From Candidatus Zixiibacteriota bacterium (GTDB lineage: Bacteria; Zixibacteria; MSB-5A5; GN15; FEB-12), in the NCBI GenBank assembly GCA_040752815.1, contig JBFMGC010000008.1, forward strand, positions 19,151 to 83,150: a stretch of 64,000 nt of DNA. Reading direction: 5' to 3'. Numbering within the stretch: position 1 is the first letter of the stretch; each line of letters opens with the position of its first letter. The position numbers were made by a program, and so were the translations under genes. Under the pieces are notes generated by a model that was given only the letters and a program-made list of their open reading frames with translations, was not told the DNA's origin and did not search any database. Shown here one piece after another: positions 1 through 9,067 of the stretch.

Positions 1-1864
1 GCGTGTTGACGCCGCCGACCGTCACGAAGATGTTGCGGACCTCCGGCAGCTTGCGGGCGATGGCTTCGAGATTGTCAATTCGTTCGGAGGTCTCCTCGAG
101 TGTGGTGCCAGGGGGAGTCATGACGTTTACAAAGATCTTGCCCTCATCGGTGGCGGTCATGAACTCCGAACCGAGCATGCCGGCACCGACCATGCCGATC
201 GCGACCACAAACGACACTGTCGCCACCATCACGACCAGCCACCGTCGTTTTAGCGAGTAATTGAGCGTTCTCACGTAGTACGGCTTGACGCGCTCAAACG
301 TGCGGTCCCATAAACTGAGGGGGCGGCGAAGGCGCAGCCAGAGCCTCCAGAGACCGGTGGCGCGATCCGGATTCAGGTACTCCTCGTCCTCGCGAGGTTT
401 CTGGGTGCGGGACGCCAGCATCGGGACGAGCGTGAAGGCTACGAAGAGGGACACAAGAACCGCAAAGGCCACGGTCATTCCGAACTGGTAGAAGAAACGT
501 CCCACTATGCCGGCCATGAAGGCGACCGGCAGGAACACGACCATAATCGAAAACGTGGTCGCCATGACCGCCAGGCCGATCTCCCGCGTGCCGGAGAAGG
601 CCGCTTCGTACGGAGTCATCCCCTCCTGTACCTTCCGATAAATATTCTCTACCACGACAATCGAGTCGTCGATCAGGATACCCACCGCCAGTGACAACCC
701 CAGTAGCGTCATGAAATTGATCGTGAAGCCGAGGAATTTCATGATCGTGAAGGTGGCAATCACGGAAATCGGGATTGACAAGCCGGTGATAATAGTCGGG
801 CGGATATCGAGCAGGAACAGGAAGATGACGATTACGGCAAGAATGGTACCGAACTCAATGTTGAAGATGATTTCGTGAATCGAGTCCTCAATCCAAACGG
901 AGTTGTCATTGACGATCTCGATCTTAATATCCGGCGGCATCTCGGCTTGGAGATTGGCAATTGCGGCGCGGACACGCTCAGCCAGATCCACGATGTTGGC
1001 GCCGGACTGCTGCTTGATCCCGATCGCCACGGAGGGGGATCCGTTGTAGCGCGAAAGTGACCGCTGTTCGACAATGGTGTCTTTCACTTCCGCAACATCA
1101 GACAAGAAGACCGGAGTCCCCTGCTTGTTCAGGATGACTATAGAATTGAACTGCTCGACCGAGGTCAGCTTTCCCTTGACCCGCACCATGTACTCGCGGG
1201 CGGCCTCGTCGACTCGTCCGCCCGGGATTTCGAGATTGGACATCATCACCGCGCCGCGGATGTCGTCGACCGAGACCTCGTAGTTCTCCATGAGTTGCGG
1301 ATTGAGGGAGATGAGGATTTCCCGTTCCTTGCCGCCGATCAGATCAACCGCGCCGACACCAGAGACCGCTTCGAGCCTCGGCTTGATGCGATCCTTGGTC
1401 AGTTCCGTAATCTCGCGCTGGGTTCGGCGGCCGGAGACGGTCAGCGACATGACAGCATCGCCCATAAGGTCGAACTGGCTGATGATCGGTTCCTCGATCT
1501 CTTCGGGCAGGTCGCCGCGAATGCCCGCCACCTTCTCACGCACGTCCTGAGCCGCCAGCTTGCCGTCGATCTCCAGCTCAAACTCGATGAAGGTGTAAGT
1601 GAACCCTTCCATCGCTTTGGAGACGATATGGCGAATACCGGAGATCTGATTGACGGCTTCTTCGACTTTCTTGGTAACGTCGGTCTCGATGGTCTCCGCC
1701 GATGCACCCGGATAAACGGTCTGGACCACCACAAAAGGGAAGTCCATCTTGGGGAACATCTCGACTGACAGCGAGGTGTATGAGAACCAGCCCAGCACGA
1801 GTAGGGCAGAGATCATCATGGTCGCAAAGACCGGGCGGCGTATGGAAATGTCTGATATCTTCAT
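1..1864 (-). CDS. RND-family (HAE1/AcrB-like) efflux transporter, 3' end missing
   Basis: Inner-membrane proton-driven pump of a tripartite drug or solute exporter. About 621 N-terminal residues are inside the window and the gene runs off the left edge. The start MKISDISIRRPVFATMM carries the usual RND N-terminus and first membrane helix. Porter-domain text (PGASAETIETDVTKKVEEAV) follows, and GILIDDSIVVVENI near 640-690 is the membrane-helix motif with the paired Asp of the proton relay. The start codon overlaps the stop of the membrane-fusion gene (ATGA), so the two are translationally coupled. Substrate cannot be told from the sequence. HAE1 (multidrug) is favoured over heavy-metal CusA types by overall motif character. 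Product and family are clear; completeness is unknown. Confidence 0.93.
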   Translation of the reverse strand, partial: MKISDISIRRPVFATMMISALLVLGWFSYTSLSVEMFPKMDFPFVVVQTVYPGASAETIETDVTKKVEEAVNQISGIRHIVSKAMEGFTYTFIEFELEIDGKLAAQDVREKVAGIRGDLPEEIEEPIISQFDLMGDAVMSLTVSGRRTQREITELTKDRIKPRLEAVSGVGAVDLIGGKEREILISLNPQLMENYEVSVDDIRGAVMMSNLEIPGGRVDEAAREYMVRVKGKLTSVEQFNSIVILNKQGTPVFLSDVAEVKDTIVEQRSLSRYNGSPSVAIGIKQQSGANIVDLAERVRAAIANLQAEMPPDIKIEIVNDNSVWIEDSIHEIIFNIEFGTILAVIVIFLFLLDIRPTIITGLSIPISVIATFTIMKFLGFTINFMTLLGLSLAVGILIDDSIVVVENIYRKVQEGMTPYEAAFSGTREIGLAVMATTFSIMVVFLPVAFMAGIVGRFFYQFGMTVAFAVLVSLFVAFTLVPMLASRTQKPREDEEYLNPDRATGLWRLWLRLRRPLSLWDRTFERVKPYYVRTLNYSLKRRWLVVMVATVSFVVAIGMVGAGMLGSEFMTATDEGKIFVNVMTPPGTTLEETSERIDNLEAIARKLPEVRNIFVTVGGVNT

Positions 1865-2916
1865 GGCCGGCTCGCTTCGACTGCCGTCACATTCAGCGCG
1901 ACGCCGTTTTCAAGGTAATCCTGTCCGAGCGTGACCAGCGTGTCACCCGCCAACAAACCGGAAGTAACCACTACCTGGCCGGACAGCTCGGAGCCGAGCG
2001 TCACGGGCCGAAGCTCGGCCCGTTTGTCCGAGACCACAAACACCGATGCTTGATTGTCCAGGGTTAACACCGCCTTGCGAGGGACGGCTATCACGCCCGA
2101 GAGGTTCTGCAGCACGTAATGGACATGCACGAACATGCCCGGATTGAACCGGCCGTCGCTGTTGTCAATTATGGCTTCCACCGGGAAGGAGCGGGTGTCG
2201 GGATCGGCCGATGTCGCCACTCTGACGACCTGCCCGGTTGCGGGAGTATCGGCGCCTTCGCTTCGGACGATGATCTGGTCGCCGTCCTTGACGAAGGCGA
2301 TGTCATCCGAATTCACCGCGAATTTCACTCGCAGGCGATCAATCGTGGCGACGGTGGCCAGGGGCTGCCCGACCTGAACCAGATCTCCGGGGGAGACGTT
2401 TATGGCCGTGACTACCCCGGCGATGGGAGTATGTAACTCCAGCATCCGCCGGACTGAGTTGAACTGGGCCTCAGTTACTTCGAACTCGGTCCTTGAGGCG
2501 TCATGTTGTGACTCGGAGATCGCCCCCTGGGCATACAAGTATTTCATCTTGTCGAAATTCTTGCGGGCGTTTTCGAAGACCGAGTAGGCTTGTGGGTACG
2601 ACGAGCTTGGCCCATACTTATCCAGGGTCAGAATGATGTCGTCGGCTTTGACACGGCGGCCGGTGGCCGAGACAATTTCTTGAACTGCCTCAGGCAGTCG
2701 GGCATACAGCACCGCCTGCCGCTCACCTTCGAGCGAGCCGGTGTAGGTGCGGGTGAGCTGCCGATCCGACGGCTGCACGAGCATCGCTTTGACTGCGACC
2801 ACTCGCTCAGTGTTGTTTGCCGACTGATTCTCGCCGCTGCAGGCGGCCAGGGCCAGAATTACCAGAAAACTCGGGAGGAGTCTCCAACCGTAGGGGAGTA
2901 AGTCTTTCTTCATCAT
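1861..2916 (-). CDS. RND efflux membrane-fusion (periplasmic adaptor) lipoprotein
   Basis: 351 residues. The N-terminus is a signal peptide ending in a lipobox (ILALAAC, Cys about 26), so the adaptor is probably lipid-anchored. It shows the MFP order: barrel-sandwich half, alpha-hairpin, second half (TPIAGVVTAINVSPGDLVQVGQPLATV), beta-barrel and membrane-proximal domain. In RND pumps this protein bridges the inner-membrane pump and the TolC channel. It sits between them here, coupled on both sides by ATGA overlaps with the TolC-like gene upstream and the RND gene downstream. The length is normal for the HlyD/AcrA class. Confidence 0.93.
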   Translation of the reverse strand: MMKKDLLPYGWRLLPSFLVILALAACSGENQSANNTERVVAVKAMLVQPSDRQLTRTYTGSLEGERQAVLYARLPEAVQEIVSATGRRVKADDIILTLDKYGPSSSYPQAYSVFENARKNFDKMKYLYAQGAISESQHDASRTEFEVTEAQFNSVRRMLELHTPIAGVVTAINVSPGDLVQVGQPLATVATIDRLRVKFAVNSDDIAFVKDGDQIIVRSEGADTPATGQVVRVATSADPDTRSFPVEAIIDNSDGRFNPGMFVHVHYVLQNLSGVIAVPRKAVLTLDNQASVFVVSDKRAELRPVTLGSELSGQVVVTSGLLAGDTLVTLGQDYLENGVALNVTAVEASRP

Positions 2917-4286
2917 AGTCTATCCACATCGATTGTTGTTGCCAGTTTGAGACCTGCCTTGGCGGCGCGAAAAGCGAAAGTCGCCTGGGCGAGGATTTCA
3001 CGAGCCTGAGTTAGAGCAGCTTGCGCCGAGAGAACTTCCAGAAGCGTGCCGACCCCGGACTCGTAACGCAGATTGGCGATACGCAAGCCCTCCTCGGCAA
3101 GGGCGATCGTGTTCTGATGAGTTTCGAGTGATTGCCGCGCCTGCAGGAGCCGGTCATAAGCCTGCTCGACTTCAAGTCTAATATCGTCGCGGGTCTGTTG
3201 CACTTCCAGAAGTGCCTGGTTGTGCTCGGCGATAGCCTGTGTCACGGCGCCTCGCGTGCGACCGCCCTGAAAAATCGGTATGTTCAAACGCAACCCCGCG
3301 GTGAACGCGCGGCTGACATTCTCTTTCAGAGTATATTGATCCGACTGAGCCTGCCAGTCATAGCCGGCGACTGCGCTGAGCGACGGCCAGTAGTCGGCGC
3401 GGGCGATCCTGATCGCTTTGCGGCGCATATCCCGCGTGTACTCAGCCTCGCGCATCTCGGGCCGCTTATCCAGCGCCGTGGTTACCAATTGATCGGGGGA
3501 GGGGAGGCCCTCGATCGTCGCCGAAAGGGGTTCCTCGATCAACAGCACGGTATCTTCGAGCGGAATCCCCAGGAAAGACTTGAGGCGCTGGTCGGCCAGG
3601 CGAAGGTCGGACTCGGCCTCGAGAATCTGCGGCTCAAGGTTGGACTTTTCCACCCGCGCCCGCAGAACCTCGAATTCCGATACCACCCCCTGGTCGCGCT
3701 GCTTCTCGACCACGTCCAGACTGTGGCTGGCGGCTTCATATGACTTCCTCAGTACTTCGAGGCGGGCACGCTGGAGCAAGGCGCTAAAGAAGAGCACGTC
3801 GGAATTGTAGAGCACGCCGGCGGCAGCCCGCTCCTCGACCGCAAGACTGTACTTGCGAAAGTCCCGGGCAATAGACCAGGCAGTGAATACTTTCCCGCCC
3901 TGCCAGATTGACTGCACGATGGAGAGATTGGCCCCGAAACTGTTCTTAAACCCGGTCTGGAATTCCAGAGTCTCGGTTTCGCCCTCGTCGTTTTCCACCT
4001 GCACGAAAAACGAGGGGATATTGAAATTGCGAGTATAGGCGCCGCCGACGTTGATCTCAGGGAACGCTCCGGCGCGGGCGATCATCACGTTGGCATCGGC
4101 CACATTCACCGCTTCCCTGGCCTGCAAGTACGTGCGGTTGAACTGCAGCGCCAGTTGGCGGGCCTCCTCGACCGTCAAACTATGCGTCGCCTGGGTACTG
4201 TCGCCAAGGGCTACCGCCGCTATCAGCGCCGGCACGAATAGTCGAAACTTGCTCCAATACATCATCATAGGATCAGTTAATCTCAC
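2913..4286 (-). CDS. TolC-family outer-membrane efflux channel
   Basis: 457 residues, two OEP repeats rich in long heptad helices (for example AIAEHNQALLEVQQTRDDIR and LRIANLRYESGVGTLLEVL). The N-terminus has a signal peptide with hydrophobic core FVPALIAAVALG. It forms the outer-membrane exit duct of the pump. The longest start is GTG at 4286, overlapping the TetR stop by 14 bases; the ATG at 4268 (start of an MMM run) is an equally good start and would leave a cleaner signal peptide. The stop overlaps the adaptor start. Order regulator, channel, adaptor, pump indicates one transcript from the operator at 4921-4938. Confidence 0.93.
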   Translation of the reverse strand: MRLTDPMMMYWSKFRLFVPALIAAVALGDSTQATHSLTVEEARQLALQFNRTYLQAREAVNVADANVMIARAGAFPEINVGGAYTRNFNIPSFFVQVENDEGETETLEFQTGFKNSFGANLSIVQSIWQGGKVFTAWSIARDFRKYSLAVEERAAAGVLYNSDVLFFSALLQRARLEVLRKSYEAASHSLDVVEKQRDQGVVSEFEVLRARVEKSNLEPQILEAESDLRLADQRLKSFLGIPLEDTVLLIEEPLSATIEGLPSPDQLVTTALDKRPEMREAEYTRDMRRKAIRIARADYWPSLSAVAGYDWQAQSDQYTLKENVSRAFTAGLRLNIPIFQGGRTRGAVTQAIAEHNQALLEVQQTRDDIRLEVEQAYDRLLQARQSLETHQNTIALAEEGLRIANLRYESGVGTLLEVLSAQAALTQAREILAQATFAFRAAKAGLKLATTIDVDRL

Positions 4287-4890
4287 GGTTGTCCGTCCTG
4301 CCGCGAATCAGCGCGGCAAACAGCCTGAGTTGTCTGGGGAAATCGACCTCGGTGTCACCGAGCATCTTGCGCACGGTGAGGCCGTCGTTCATTGCCAGGA
4401 TCATCACGGCCAGGTCCTCGCGGTCGCGCTGCGTGGGAGCAAAGCTGTGATCGATCCGCTCCACGAACACCTTTTGGTACTCCTCGTGGCAGCTTCGAAG
4501 AAACCGTCGAATCCGGGGCACCTTCGATGCCTGCGACCAGAAGTCCAGGTAGTTGTCGAATTCGGCGGTGGAGGCCTCGGGGCTGGCGCCCAGCAGCGCC
4601 CGCAGGAGCATAACCGGACTGGCCTTGGCGCCGGGAACGCGCTCAATAGCGGCGATCATCTCCCGGTGCATGTTCTGAACCAGGTCAAAAAGGATTTCCT
4701 CCTTGTTGTGGAAATGGAAGTAGAGGGCGCCCTTGGTCAGGCCGGCCTTGCGCGCAATCTGCTCGGTGGTGGTTTCTTTAACCCCCCGTTTCATGAAGAG
4801 ATAGCGGGCCGCTGCCAGGAGCTGCCGCCGTCGCTGCTCGGCCGGTCGCTTGGGGCTTTGCTTTATCTTGCCAGTCAGGGTCTTAGTCAC
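4273..4890 (-). CDS. TetR/AcrR-family repressor of the efflux operon
   Basis: 205 residues. The N-terminal helix-turn-helix is intact (TTTEQIARKAGLTKGALYFH, about residues 40-60); the C-terminal ligand-binding half is divergent, as usual. The start is GTG at 4890, about 30 bases downstream of a perfect palindrome that overlaps where the promoter must be. The gene is first in the efflux transcription unit, so autoregulation and repression of the pump genes are the natural inference. The inducer is unknown. A basic stretch at the N-terminus (KIKQSPKRPAEQRRRQ) precedes the helix-turn-helix. Confidence 0.92.
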   Translation of the reverse strand: MTKTLTGKIKQSPKRPAEQRRRQLLAAARYLFMKRGVKETTTEQIARKAGLTKGALYFHFHNKEEILFDLVQNMHREMIAAIERVPGAKASPVMLLRALLGASPEASTAEFDNYLDFWSQASKVPRIRRFLRSCHEEYQKVFVERIDHSFAPTQRDREDLAVMILAMNDGLTVRKMLGDTEVDFPRQLRLFAALIRGRTDNREIN

Positions 4891-4920
4891 GTTTACTTCT
4901 ATGTCAACGAGTCCGATTAA

Positions 4921-4938
4921 ATACCTACCGGTAGGTAT
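4921..4938. promoter_or_regulatory. TetR-type operator palindrome
   Basis: ATACCTACCGGTAGGTAT is a perfect 18-base palindrome, 30 bases upstream of the tetR-like GTG start. Such CCGGTAGGTA-type palindromes are common TetR/AcrR operators in front of RND pump operons. Binding is inferred, not shown. Confidence 0.8.
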
Positions 4939-5009
4939 CTAACATAAGCCGTTAACGAGGCTTGTCAAGCGCAGGTTTCAGTTTTTTTTGGGAATTTTCC
5001 CGCGCGAGT

Positions 5010-6014
5010 CTAATTCTGGAGCACGACGCGATAGCGGGCCTGGTTTGCAGCAACCTTGGCCAAAGCCTCGTTTACCTGGCTCATGGGCATCAACTCGGTG
5101 CGGGCTACAATATTATGGCGGGCAGCGAATTCCAACATGTCACGAATCGCCTGGCGGCTGCCTATCGGGCTACCGGAGACCGACTTGTTACCCACAATAA
5201 GAGCCATCGCCGGTATCGAAACCGGTTTTGGCACTGCGCCGACAAAGCACAAATGCCCCATCGGGCGCAATACATTGATACAGGCGAGCCAGTCGAGCTC
5301 GACATTGGCGGTAACGATCAATACGTCCTGAGAACCGGCAGCCACACCCAAATCTTTGGGATCAGTTGAATTCACGAAGTGATGAGCGCCGAAGTGTCGG
5401 GCGTCGGACTGTTTATCCGGACTAGAAGAAAAGGCGGTGACCTCGCAGCCAAAGGCCCGGGCGAACTGCAGGGCCAGGTGCCCAAGCCCGCCGATTCCCA
5501 CCACGCCGACCTTCATGTGCGGTTGGACATTGAGCTGCCGGAGGGGTGAGTAGACAGTGATGCCGCCGCACATCAGCGGGGCGGCACTGGCAGAAGTGAG
5601 TCTGTCGGATAGGAGGAAAGCATAGCGGCTGTCGACCACAATGGCATCCGCGTAGCCGCCGTAGTTTCCCACGCAGGTGGCCGCGCCATTTGGGCAGAGG
5701 TTGTCGTGACCCGACGCGCACCACTCGCACTCCAGACAGGCCCCGCACTGCCACCCGACACCGACCCGGCTACCGACATCCAGCCCGCGGACCATGTGGC
5801 CGAGGTCGATTACCGTTCCGGCAATCTCATGACCCGGTACCAGCGGGTATTGGCTGAGTCCCCAGTCATTGTTCCAGAGGTGTATATCGCTGTGGCAAAT
5901 GCCACAGTGAGAAATGGCTATCGCCACGTCGTGCGGTCCCAGCGGCCGGGACTCGTATTCGAACGGCGCCAGCTTGGCTTTTGGCTCGCCCGCGGCATAC
6001 GCCCTTATTATCAT
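5010..6014 (-). CDS. Zinc-dependent alcohol dehydrogenase, cinnamyl-alcohol/YahK type
   Basis: 334 residues, medium-chain dehydrogenase fold; reduces aldehydes or oxidises alcohols with a nicotinamide cofactor in the cytoplasm. Visible features are the catalytic zinc site (CGICHSD, then PGHE), the four-Cys structural zinc loop (GACLECEWCASGHDNLCP) and a Rossmann motif (GVVGIGGLGHLALQFA) followed by FSSSPDK. The missing acidic residue after the second strand suggests NADP(H) rather than NAD(H). I chose the ATG at 6014 because of the near-ideal ribosome site AGGAGGCGAT just before it; a longer frame upstream overlaps the barrel gene and is not protein-like. It lies 13 bases after the barrel gene stop, so it is probably co-transcribed, although a functional link is not obvious. 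Confidence 0.92.
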   Translation of the reverse strand: MIIRAYAAGEPKAKLAPFEYESRPLGPHDVAIAISHCGICHSDIHLWNNDWGLSQYPLVPGHEIAGTVIDLGHMVRGLDVGSRVGVGWQCGACLECEWCASGHDNLCPNGAATCVGNYGGYADAIVVDSRYAFLLSDRLTSASAAPLMCGGITVYSPLRQLNVQPHMKVGVVGIGGLGHLALQFARAFGCEVTAFSSSPDKQSDARHFGAHHFVNSTDPKDLGVAAGSQDVLIVTANVELDWLACINVLRPMGHLCFVGAVPKPVSIPAMALIVGNKSVSGSPIGSRQAIRDMLEFAARHNIVARTELMPMSQVNEALAKVAANQARYRVVLQN

Positions 6015-6027
6015 ATCGCCTCCTGTA

Positions 6028-7245
6028 TCAGAAGCGAACCGTCGCGCCGACGCTGAGCGAAAAGTCGTCGTAATCGTAAACCCGAACGATCGAGTTATTG
6101 TCGGTGTAGTCCGCCTGGAGACTTGGTTCGAGCACCACGCCGCTACCCAACAGAATCGGCCACTGGAGTCGCAGATCGACACGGCGACGCCAGTCGGTCC
6201 GCTCCTGGGCATAACGTAGATTGACAGTCGAAATAAGCTGACCGAGACGATTCGGTCTCAACTCACGCTCCACGGTTCGTATATGCTCTCGCTCCCAGAA
6301 GCCTGCCGAAATACTGGTTATCAGACGTGGAATCAGGTAGGTCTTGATTTTCAGCACAGCCGCCTGGCCTGCGAATTCGCCCAGCCAGGGTGAAAGATAG
6401 CCGCTCGAATAACCGTAGATAATGGCCGCGTCATTGCGATCCAGAAACTGGCGATAGGAGTACGTGAGACTCAGGCCGGTTTTTCTGCCGAGCGATCTCG
6501 AAAGGCGCGGGGAGACATAAAGCGATTTGAGACGGTCCGTCAGCAGGATCGAGTACTGCTCGCCCGAAAGGATCGCACGCCGGGGGACCGGCATCGGCGG
6601 ATCGCCACCGACGTATGTGATCGTGTCGATGTGCTGATACCGCCCCGTTGAGTATCCAATTTCCAAATCCAGCGCATACGCATCAAAGAGGGTGGTATTG
6701 GCGCCGGCAGTAATGACCAGTTTTTCGCGATCGATCACGCCATCGACATTGTACTGGGTGGAGGCGAAAGATACGCCGGCTCGCAGCTGCGTTCGGGAAC
6801 TTAAACGATAGCCGATACCGACTATGGCGTCGTACTCGTCGCCGGTGAACTCATTGGCGTTCAGAGTAGTCGAATCGGACTCGATATCGCGGTACTCCCG
6901 CTTCCTCAGATTGCCTTCCAAATAAGTGGATATGCGGGATGAATCCGAGGTCGGGATAAGAGTCAGCCCGCCACCGTAAACCAGATTGCTGAGGTTGAAG
7001 TAGTTTCCATAGTAGCTGTATTCGCTGACCAGGTTCAATCTGGCCACAGAAAGGGGATACCAGTTTAGGTCAACCGAAGACGTGCTGTACGTATCTTTCT
7101 TTTCGGTGGAGTCGGAGAACAGGTTGCTGGTGGAGCCGCCGGATGCGGTGGCCTCGACATCGATATCGACAGCGAAGCTGTTCGTCGACACGAGACCGAA
7201 GACAATCGTGGCAACCAGCGGGAAGAAGCGCTGCAATCTTGTCAT
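6028..7245 (-). CDS. Outer-membrane beta-barrel protein of unknown function (DUF3570-like?)
   Basis: 405 residues. A clear signal peptide (MTRLQRFFPLVATIVFG, cleavage after NSFA) is followed by alternating, aromatic-rich strands and ends in a C-terminal Phe (LSVGATVRF), the signature of a BAM-inserted barrel. The ATG at 7245 was chosen because it forms a TGATG overlap with the upstream gene's stop; a second ATG nine bases earlier is possible. The pairing of a small Gly/Cys-tailed exported protein with a roughly 400-residue barrel resembles the known DUF4266-DUF3570 pairs, but I cannot confirm membership. No plug, no TonB box and no haem motifs are visible. Confidence 0.75.
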   Translation of the reverse strand: MTRLQRFFPLVATIVFGLVSTNSFAVDIDVEATASGGSTSNLFSDSTEKKDTYSTSSVDLNWYPLSVARLNLVSEYSYYGNYFNLSNLVYGGGLTLIPTSDSSRISTYLEGNLRKREYRDIESDSTTLNANEFTGDEYDAIVGIGYRLSSRTQLRAGVSFASTQYNVDGVIDREKLVITAGANTTLFDAYALDLEIGYSTGRYQHIDTITYVGGDPPMPVPRRAILSGEQYSILLTDRLKSLYVSPRLSRSLGRKTGLSLTYSYRQFLDRNDAAIIYGYSSGYLSPWLGEFAGQAAVLKIKTYLIPRLITSISAGFWEREHIRTVERELRPNRLGQLISTVNLRYAQERTDWRRRVDLRLQWPILLGSGVVLEPSLQADYTDNNSIVRVYDYDDFSLSVGATVRF

Positions 7246-7664
7246 CAGAAACATACCCCGCCGGCGCAGCCGCCGCCGGCGCCCAGACCGCCGCCAAGAC
7301 CGAGACCGGAGCCAAAACCGGTGTCGAAGTCGAGCCGGTTCTCACAGACAGCGCGGGTGGCAAACCGCCTTCGACTGAAGCCTTCGCCGCAGCGAACATG
7401 AATGGGCGCGTGAACATGTGCCTCGTGTCCTGCGAACATCTGCGACACCTGGAGCTGTCCGCCCGAGGCGGAGATGTAGCCGTGGCGCTCGAATTCATCG
7501 GGGATACCGTCGGAGTCGTCGTCGGGAGCGTTGTCGTCGAACCCGTCACCGTCGCAGTCGACAAAGGCCATCGGTTCAGACGCGTGCGCGCAAGGAGCGC
7601 AGGCCATGATTGCTGCAATGGTGAGCGAGACGAGACCGAGAATAGGGGAGAGGCGGCTGGTCAT
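7245..7664 (-). CDS. Small secreted Asp-rich protein with a Gly-rich, Cys-ended tail
   Basis: 139 residues, not recognised as a named family. An N-terminal signal sequence (LVSLTIAAIMACAPCAHAS) is cut either after AHA or, less clearly, at the Cys of IMAC as a lipoprotein. Residues about 37-60 hold a calcium-loop-like run (DCDGDGFDDNAPDDDSDG), like thrombospondin type 3 or dockerin loops. The last 24 residues are almost all Gly, Leu and Ala, finishing GGGCAGGVCF with two Cys. Its stop overlaps the start of the barrel gene (TGATG), so the two are made together. The tail recalls DUF4266 proteins, which end in GGGCGCN and precede DUF3570 barrels. Metal binding or redox docking is inference. Confidence 0.7.
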   Translation of the reverse strand: MTSRLSPILGLVSLTIAAIMACAPCAHASEPMAFVDCDGDGFDDNAPDDDSDGIPDEFERHGYISASGGQLQVSQMFAGHEAHVHAPIHVRCGEGFSRRRFATRAVCENRLDFDTGFGSGLGLGGGLGAGGGCAGGVCF

Positions 7665-7938
7665 GGAAAACCCGTCCTGTGCTTAGTTGCCAACTGGATT
7701 GGGCCACATCGCTTAAATCTACACAATTTGTCGTTACTGTCAACCAGTCATCTCGGGTCTTATCAGTCCCGTTACGGACCGTGGCGTGAAAGTGCTTTGA
7801 CCGAGAAACTGGTATCATCTTGACTTTGGGGCGAAATCGGCCATCTTAGGCGGGTTGACAGGGTACGGCTGTCTAGAACAGGCTGCGCGTGCCCACCCCA
7901 CAACCGGATCCGACACCGGACAGGAAAAGGACGAACTG

Positions 7939-9003
7939 ATGTTACTTCTAAGAACCGCCGTTCTTATGTGTGTCTGTCTGGGCGCGTTTATCGCGCCTGT
8001 TATTGGACAGGATACCTCTACCACTGTAGTCGACAGCCCCGCCGAGGCGGCGACTGTTGAAACCGCGCACCAACACGAGGAGGCCGAGGTCGCCGCCCCG
8101 GTTGAGACGCCGCGTAAGCCGCCGACCACCCTCGATTTTCTGCTGACCCCCAAGTACCTGACCTGGATAGGCTTTACGATAATTGGGCTGGTGCTGTTGC
8201 TGGGGCGCTGGATTAACACGTGGGTCAGACTGATCGGTCTTGTGGCTGTTTTCGTAGTGTTCGGTCTCGACTACTTCTTTCCACTCCACCCGAGTCCGAT
8301 GTGCGGTATCACAAAGCTCTTCATGTTCAAGTTTACTCAAGGGGTCTTCTTTCCCGCGTTTCTCGTCATCTTCCTGGCAATGATGGTCCCCAGCCTGATC
8401 GGGCGAAAACTATTCTGTGGCTGGGTGTGCCCGTTGGGTGCGCTGCAGGAACTGGTGAATAAGATCCCGTCGAAATTCCGCTGGAAGCAATTTAACTTCA
8501 AAGCCTTCAATTCGATTCGTGTGGCTTTGCTGGTCATGTTCTTCCTTACCTTTTTTCTCGTGAAAGAACAAATCGGAATGCTGGCCGGGCAGGTGGGGAG
8601 CGACCCGAGCCAGGGTATATGGCGGGCATTTGCGGCGTACAGTGTTTACGAGCCGATCAACTTCTTCGAGCTGCTGCACTGGGATTTCGCGGCTGTCGAT
8701 ACGGTCTGGGTCGTGATGTTCCTGGTGCTGCTGGTTTCGAGCTACGTACTGTATCGGCCGTTCTGCTACCTGATTTGTCCAATAGGCGCACTTACCTGGC
8801 TTCTGGAACTGATCGCTCCCGGGCGGGTCAGGGTTGACCACGAGTTGTGCAACGACTGCGGCGTGTGTGTTATCAAAAGCCCGTGTCCGACTATAGCAAA
8901 GTTGATTGACAAGAACACCAAAGTCGCGCCGGACTGTACGAGTTGCGGAGAGTGCCTGAGTACCTGCCCGACCGATGCCATAAAGTTCGGGTTTAGTAAA
9001 TAG
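7939..9003 (+). CDS. NapH/NosR-like membrane polyferredoxin
   Basis: 354 residues. A signal-like first helix and a Pro/Glu-rich periplasmic stretch (about 20-70) are followed by roughly five membrane helices and a C-terminal two-cluster ferredoxin. Two CxxxCP motifs ([21 protein letters not shown]) on inner-membrane loops mark the NapH/NosR/RdxA group, which pass electrons from quinol or ferredoxin toward the periplasm. The first [4Fe-4S] motif is irregular ([14 protein letters not shown], five instead of three residues before the last Cys); the second ([12 protein letters not shown]) is canonical. I placed the start at ATG 7939 after AGGAAAAGG; upstream codons are not protein-like. It is divergent from the barrel trio and has no nap or nos enzyme nearby. 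Confidence 0.85.
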   Translation: MLLLRTAVLMCVCLGAFIAPVIGQDTSTTVVDSPAEAATVETAHQHEEAEVAAPVETPRKPPTTLDFLLTPKYLTWIGFTIIGLVLLLGRWINTWVRLIGLVAVFVVFGLDYFFPLHPSPMCGITKLFMFKFTQGVFFPAFLVIFLAMMVPSLIGRKLFCGWVCPLGALQELVNKIPSKFRWKQFNFKAFNSIRVALLVMFFLTFFLVKEQIGMLAGQVGSDPSQGIWRAFAAYSVYEPINFFELLHWDFAAVDTVWVVMFLVLLVSSYVLYRPFCYLICPIGALTWLLELIAPGRVRVDHELCNDCGVCVIKSPCPTIAKLIDKNTKVAPDCTSCGECLSTCPTDAIKFGFSK

Positions 9004-9067
9004 GCGCAAGTAGTTAACTGTCAAGGTGTTAGACGACCTAAGACACTAGTCCCAGTGTCCGGCTGAC

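Noticed and set aside
4974..5001. T-tract plus GGGAATTTTCCC palindrome as a terminator for the dehydrogenase
   Set aside because: On the minus strand the T-run becomes A-run after the hairpin, and on the plus strand the T-run precedes the hairpin, so neither direction gives an intrinsic terminator.
7780..7830. Sigma54-like TGGC...TGC site before the polyferredoxin
   Set aside because: The GG and GC elements are one base too close for a -24/-12 promoter.
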